From Janthinobacterium sp. SUN073 (GTDB lineage: Bacteria > Pseudomonadota > Gammaproteobacteria > Burkholderiales > Burkholderiaceae_D), in contig NZ_JAPUBT010000001.1 in the NCBI RefSeq assembly GCF_030397665.1, positions 679,926 through 743,925 of the forward strand: DNA of 64,000 nucleotides, given 5' to 3'. This document shows positions 60,108 to 64,000 of this stretch, piece after piece. Each line of letters begins with the position of its first letter. The stretch's first letter is position 1. The notes beneath the pieces are model-generated. The model saw nothing but the letters and a program-made list of their open reading frames with translations. It was not told the origin of the DNA and did no database searches. The position numbers and the translations under genes are program-made.

Positions 60108-60864
60108 TTTAATTCCCAAAGAGCAACAAACCGCTTACCAGCGCTGGGAAATGACCTCGTTTGGCGACGAGCGTCCCAGCGTGGTGGCGGCGCGCAAGCT
60201 GCTCGAACCCGATCCTGAACCCGAATTCGACCCGGAAATGGATCCATACGGCGAACTGCCGGAAGAAGAGCAGGCCGCTCCGCTGGAATATCCGACGCAG
60301 GAAGAACTCGACGCCATCCGCGAAGAAGCGCGCGCCACGGCCTTCGATGAGGGCCGCGCCGCCGGCTATGCGGAAGGCCACGCGGCCGGACATGCCGATG
60401 GCCATGCGCAGTCGTATGCCGAAGGCAAGGCGGCGTCCGGCGTGGAACTGGCGCATCTGCAAACCATCGCCGTCGACTTCGGCACGGCCGTGCACCAGGC
60501 CGATGAACTGATCGCCAACGACGTCATGGAACTGGCCTTGCAACTGGCCAAGGCCATGCTGAAGACGGCCTTGCCCGTGCGCCCAGAACTGATGCTGCCG
60601 ATGGTAAGGGAAGCCATCGAATATCTGCCTGTGCTGCAACAACCGGCCTTGCTGATGCTCAATCCGGAAGATGCGCAAGTGGTGCGCGACGGCATCGGCG
60701 ATGAGCTCGACAAGGGTGGCTGGCGTGTCATCGAAGACCCGTCCGTGGAACGCGGCGGCTGCAAGATCGACACGGCCAGCAACCAGATCGATGCGCAAAG
60801 CTCCACCCGCTGGCAGCGCCTGACGCATGCGCTGGGCAAGGACCTGGACTGGCTGGCGCCGTGA
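60100..60864 (+). CDS. fliH: Flagellar export regulator FliH
   Basis: A 254-residue peripheral stator-like protein that binds FliI. The N-terminal region [20 protein letters not shown] is followed by an acidic stretch and a run of GxxxG-like repeats ([19 protein letters not shown]) characteristic of FliH, then the C-terminal domain ([50 protein letters not shown]). TTG 60100 is preferred, with GAGG at 60090-60093 6 nt upstream; GTG 60079 is an in-frame alternative adding seven residues and lacks a ribosome site. Confidence 0.93.
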   Translation: MSNLIPKEQQTAYQRWEMTSFGDERPSVVAARKLLEPDPEPEFDPEMDPYGELPEEEQAAPLEYPTQEELDAIREEARATAFDEGRAAGYAEGHAAGHADGHAQSYAEGKAASGVELAHLQTIAVDFGTAVHQADELIANDVMELALQLAKAMLKTALPVRPELMLPMVREAIEYLPVLQQPALLMLNPEDAQVVRDGIGDELDKGGWRVIEDPSVERGGCKIDTASNQIDAQSSTRWQRLTHALGKDLDWLAP

Positions 60865-62270
60865 GCGAGTCCGTCAAAGGCCCGCAAGCCCATGCGGCGC
60901 GCTGGCGCGCCTACCTGAGCGACTGTACGGCCGTGGTCGGCTTTGTGGAACCGATGCAAATATCGGGCAGGGTCACGCGCGTGGCCGGCCTGGTGATGGA
61001 AGCGGTGGGCCTGCGCCTGGCCGTCGGCGCCGCCTGCACCGTGCCACTGCCCAATGGCGGGCGGGTCGAGGCGGAAGTCGTGGGCTTTGAAGGCGAGCGC
61101 CTGTTTTTGATGCCGCAAAGCGACGTCGAAGGCATCGTGCCCGGCACGCGCGTGTTTTCCGTCGAACCGGCCATCCCCCGCCCCGGCAGCGTGGCGCATC
61201 CGCGTCGCCGCCCCAGCGACCGCGCGCGCCACCTGCCCGTGGGACCGCAACTGCTGGGCCGCGTGCTCGACGGCGCGGGCCGTCCGCTCGACCAGCTGGG
61301 GCCCCTGCTCACGACGGACAGCGCCCCCATCAACGTGCGCCCCGCCAATCCCCTGGGCCGCGCGCCCATCGTGACCACGCTGGACGTGGGCGTGCGCTCG
61401 ATCAATGCCATGCTGACCGTGGGCCGTGGCCAGCGCATGGGCCTGTTCGCCGGTTCCGGCGTGGGCAAGAGCGTGCTGCTGGGCATGATGGCGCGCTACA
61501 CGGAAGCGGACGTGATCGTCGTCGGTCTGATCGGCGAACGGGGACGCGAAGTCAAGGAATTCATCGAGCAAATCCTGGGCGCCGAAGGCCTGGCCCGCTC
61601 CGTCGTCGTGGCGGCGCCGGCCGACACGCCGCCCCTGATGCGCCTGCAGGGCGCCGCGTATGCGACGGCGATTGCCGAGTATTTCCGCGACCAGGGGCAA
61701 AACGTGCTGCTGATCATGGATTCGCTGACCCGCTACGCCATGGCGCAGCGCGAAATCGCCCTGGCCATCGGCGAACCGCCTGCCACCAAGGGTTATCCGC
61801 CGTCCGTCTTCGCCAAGCTGCCCGTGCTGGTGGAGCGGGCCGGCAATGGCGAGGAAGGGGGCGGCTCGATCACCGCCTTCTACACCGTGCTGACCGAGGG
61901 CGACGACCAGCAGGACCCGATCGCCGACTCGGCGCGCGCGATTCTCGATGGCCACATCGTGCTGAACCGGCGCCTGGCCGAGGCGGGCCATTATCCCGCC
62001 ATTGACATCGAGCAATCGATTTCGCGCGCTGCCCACTCGATCACCACGCATGAACACCAGCAGCAGGCGCGCAAGCTGAAACAGCTGTATTCGCGCTATG
62101 AACGCAGCCGCGACCTGATCAGCGTGGGCGCCTACAGCGCCGGCACCGACCCCGTACTGGACCAGGCCATCGCCCTGCATGAAAAGATCGAAGCGTTTTT
62201 GCAACAGCAAATCACCGAGCGGGTCAGCATGGACGAGAGCTTGGGGCAACTTACCGCTCTATTCGACTGA
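60861..62270 (+). CDS. fliI: Flagellar export ATPase FliI
   Basis: A 469-residue ATPase related to F1-beta that energises export. Walker A is [17 protein letters not shown] with Lys203; other motifs are [39 protein letters not shown] and [20 protein letters not shown]. The GTG start shares bases with the fliH stop. The first 100 residues form the beta-barrel domain ([20 protein letters not shown]). Confidence 0.97.
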   Translation: MSESVKGPQAHAARWRAYLSDCTAVVGFVEPMQISGRVTRVAGLVMEAVGLRLAVGAACTVPLPNGGRVEAEVVGFEGERLFLMPQSDVEGIVPGTRVFSVEPAIPRPGSVAHPRRRPSDRARHLPVGPQLLGRVLDGAGRPLDQLGPLLTTDSAPINVRPANPLGRAPIVTTLDVGVRSINAMLTVGRGQRMGLFAGSGVGKSVLLGMMARYTEADVIVVGLIGERGREVKEFIEQILGAEGLARSVVVAAPADTPPLMRLQGAAYATAIAEYFRDQGQNVLLIMDSLTRYAMAQREIALAIGEPPATKGYPPSVFAKLPVLVERAGNGEEGGGSITAFYTVLTEGDDQQDPIADSARAILDGHIVLNRRLAEAGHYPAIDIEQSISRAAHSITTHEHQQQARKLKQLYSRYERSRDLISVGAYSAGTDPVLDQAIALHEKIEAFLQQQITERVSMDESLGQLTALFD

Positions 62271-62302
62271 TTAGGGCTTGCATAGCGGGAATATAATCAA
62301 GC

Positions 62303-62743
62303 ATGGCTTCTCCTTCCCAACTTGCAACCCTGATTGACCTTGCCCAGCGCGAAACGGACGATTGCGCCAAACGCCTGGGCGCGGCCCTGAAAGCGCTCGA
62401 CGATTGCCGCCAGAAGCTCGACATGCTGTCCGGCTACCGCGACGACTATGCCCAGCGCTTCGAGGCGAGCATGAGCAACGGCATCACGCCCATGGCTTAC
62501 CGCAATTTCCAGGCCTTCATGGTCAAGCTCGACAGCGCCATCCAGGGCCAGCAGCAGGTGGTCGAGCATGCGCAGGCGCGCAGCGAGAATGAAAAGATGC
62601 GCTGGCAACTGGCCGAACGCAAGCGCATATCGTACACCACCCTGAATAACCGGGCGCAGGAACAGGCGCTGAAGCTGGAAAACAAGCGCGACCAGAAAGC
62701 AATGGATGAGCACGCGGCGCGACAAGCCTATTACAAACGCTAA
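62303..62743 (+). CDS. fliJ: Flagellar export protein FliJ
   Basis: A 146-residue coiled-coil protein that sits in the FliI hexamer like the gamma subunit of F1. Sequence pattern: LATLIDLAQRETDDCAKRLG, KLDMLSGYRDDYAQRFEASM, YRNFQAFMVKLDSAIQGQQQ and a basic C-terminal helix (QALKLENKRDQKAMDEHAA). No strong ribosome site is seen (GGGAA lies 13 nt upstream). It follows fliI after 32 nt. Confidence 0.95.
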   Translation: MASPSQLATLIDLAQRETDDCAKRLGAALKALDDCRQKLDMLSGYRDDYAQRFEASMSNGITPMAYRNFQAFMVKLDSAIQGQQQVVEHAQARSENEKMRWQLAERKRISYTTLNNRAQEQALKLENKRDQKAMDEHAARQAYYKR

Positions 62744-62762
62744 GCAACACTGAGGCAGCATC

Positions 62763-64000
62763 ATGCAAACCCAGCCAACACCGATTTCCCAGATTATCTC
62801 GCCGAATGCCACGCCGGGCGCCGCCAACCGCAGCCAGCCGCCCACCAGCGGCACGGCGGGCGACTTCCAGCGCACCCTGAACCGCCAGATCGAGCAGCGC
62901 CAGGCCAGCCGCAATATGGAGCAAGCGCAAGTACAAGCACCTGCCCCCCGCCCCGCCAGCCCTGCCGCCACCCAGGCGCCGGCCAAGGAAACGACGCCAA
63001 TGCAAGCGGGCACCGAACAGGCCTCCAACAAGGAACAGCCATCCGCGCCGGCCAGCGAGGCGGCTGCGCCCGCCACCAGCGATGGTTCCAGCACCGCGGC
63101 CGAGGCCAGCGTGCCCGCCATTCCCGCCGCGACAGTCCCGCCGCCGGCCGATCCGGCCGCCGAAATGCTGGCCCTGGTGGGCAGCATCCAGCTGGCGATC
63201 CAGCCGCCGGCAGCCAAGGCCGCGCCGGAACTGCCCGCGCACGCCAGCATCAAGGCCGACGCCAAGGGCCTGGCCACAGGTCCCTTGCTGGCAGCCGGCC
63301 AGGGCAGCGGCAAGGCCGCCGCCACCGTCATCGCGCAAGCCGACAGCGGCGACTTTGCCGACAGCCTGGGCCTGGCCCAGGGCAAGGCAGCCGCCACACC
63401 AGGCACCAGCGTGCCGAACGGCAAGGCCGAGCCGGGCAAGCTGGCCATCGACGCGCAGCTGGCGGCCACGGCCAGGGCTGGCAGCGCTGTGGCCGAAGCG
63501 AGCATCAAGGAAGCACCTGCCGACCTGAGCCGCCTGGCGGCCCAGCTGCAGCCAGGGGCGCTGCAGCAGGCCGCCGCCGCTGTAGCCGTGCCGGCAGACA
63601 AGCTGACGGGCCGGGTCGGCACGCCGGCCTGGGATCAGCAACTGGGGCAGAAAGTCGTGTGGATGGCGGCCGGTGGCGACCAGAGCGCCACCCTGACCCT
63701 GAATCCGCCCGATCTGGGGCCTGTGCAAGTGGTCCTGACGGTCACCAATGACCAGGCCGATGCCGCCTTCATGTCGGCCCAGCCCGAAGTACGCCAGGCG
63801 CTGGAAGCGGCCATGCCGCGCCTGCGCGAGATGATGAGCGAAGCGGGCATCGCCTTCGGCAGCGCCACCGTCTCGGCCGGCACGCCGGAACAGCAAAACA
63901 ATGGCGAGCGTGCCGCCTCGGGCGAACGCCGCGGCAATGGCCAGGGCGGCGGTGTCTCCGGTGGCGAGATCGCCATCGCGCCGGCGGTGGGCGGACGCAG
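62763..64000 (+). CDS. fliK: Flagellar hook-length control protein FliK, 3' truncated
   Basis: The first 412 codons of FliK, open to the window end. ATG 62763 begins MQTQPTPISQIISPNATPGA. A long Ala/Pro/Gln-rich region (about residues 20-285) acts as the flexible ruler. The conserved C-terminal domain then appears: WDQQLGQKVVWMAAGGDQSA, LTLNPPDLGPVQVVLTVTND, AFMSAQPEVRQALEAAMPRL, REMMSEAGIAFGSATV. The Gly/Asn/Arg-rich tail seen at the edge normally precedes the stop by 10-40 residues, so little is missing. It is the classical fliK after fliJ, in contrast to the fliK-like gene at 54402. Confidence 0.93.
   Translation, partial: MQTQPTPISQIISPNATPGAANRSQPPTSGTAGDFQRTLNRQIEQRQASRNMEQAQVQAPAPRPASPAATQAPAKETTPMQAGTEQASNKEQPSAPASEAAAPATSDGSSTAAEASVPAIPAATVPPPADPAAEMLALVGSIQLAIQPPAAKAAPELPAHASIKADAKGLATGPLLAAGQGSGKAAATVIAQADSGDFADSLGLAQGKAAATPGTSVPNGKAEPGKLAIDAQLAATARAGSAVAEASIKEAPADLSRLAAQLQPGALQQAAAAVAVPADKLTGRVGTPAWDQQLGQKVVWMAAGGDQSATLTLNPPDLGPVQVVLTVTNDQADAAFMSAQPEVRQALEAAMPRLREMMSEAGIAFGSATVSAGTPEQQNNGERAASGERRGNGQGGGVSGGEIAIAPAVGGR

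Noticed and set aside
60366..62249. 627-codon minus-strand frame opposite fliH and fliI
   Set aside because: The same reason applies: fliH/fliI overlap structure and Walker motifs settle the strand.

Overview
The window is about 63-64% G+C by eye, tightly packed, and reads as a chromosomal segment of a motile betaproteobacterium. Several features point to Burkholderiales, most likely Oxalobacteraceae of the Janthinobacterium/Duganella/Massilia type: the gmk-rpoZ-spoT order, an Entner-Doudoroff cluster with a HexR-type regulator, a Tad pilus locus, a FliK-like/FhlB pair beside fliST, and dispersed GGGGTC palindromes. This placement rests on remembered gene content and protein character, not on a search. 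Both window edges cut genes: cheC at the left and fliK at the right.

Layout. 1-4138: signalling genes (partial cheC, a PAS-GGDEF diguanylate cyclase, and a LuxR-type two-component pair preceded by a pure (CAA)24 tract). 4382-16279: a plus-strand Tad/Flp pilus operon with three small membrane/pilin genes, a PAP2-like protein, TadV, an ICMT-like methyltransferase, an AAA+ ATPase, CpaB, CpaC, a small lipoprotein, TadZ and TadA-B-C. It converges on a minus-strand tadE-tadE-tadG operon (16595-19137) across a bidirectional terminator. 19301-31300: glucose catabolism (eda, edd, pgi, an SMP-30 lactonase, zwf, hexR, tal) interrupted by cheV and a lipoprotein gene. 31533-34588: a chemoreceptor and a transglutaminase-like/TPR lipoprotein. 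34585-43703: housekeeping genes (hemW, rdgB, rph, yicC, doxX, gmk, rpoZ, spoT, greB) with a REP-associated transposase inserted. 43819-48377: a membrane protein, a second LuxR-type two-component pair and a second diguanylate cyclase. 48718-64000: a flagellar cluster (fliC, flaG, fliD, fliS, fliT, a fliK-like gene, fhlB, ycgR, fliE on the minus strand, then fliF-G-H-I-J-K).

How the genes fit together. The glucose genes form one probable HexR regulon: four near-identical 15-bp boxes (core GTAGTRAAWTT) lie at the edd, pgi and zwf promoters, and the HexR-family gene follows zwf. The flagellar genes carry a textbook FliA (sigma-28) promoter before fliD and a weaker one before fliC. Two diguanylate cyclases plus a PilZ flagellar brake suggest c-di-GMP control of a switch between swimming and Tad-pilus attachment.

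Most unusual items: (1) a RAYT transposase with a GGGGTC palindrome 3 nt from its stop, plus two more family members, all three in tail-to-tail gene gaps and all carrying compensating arm changes; (2) an exactly 100-bp tandem repeat from the zwf stop to hexR whose 22-bp palindromes differ by paired, structure-preserving substitutions; (3) the (CAA)24 leader of a histidine kinase gene next to the Tad locus; (4) a Tad locus with embedded PAP2, methyltransferase and AAA+ genes and a second Flp pilin with Ala instead of Gly before the cleavage site. No rRNA, tRNA or CRISPR array was seen.
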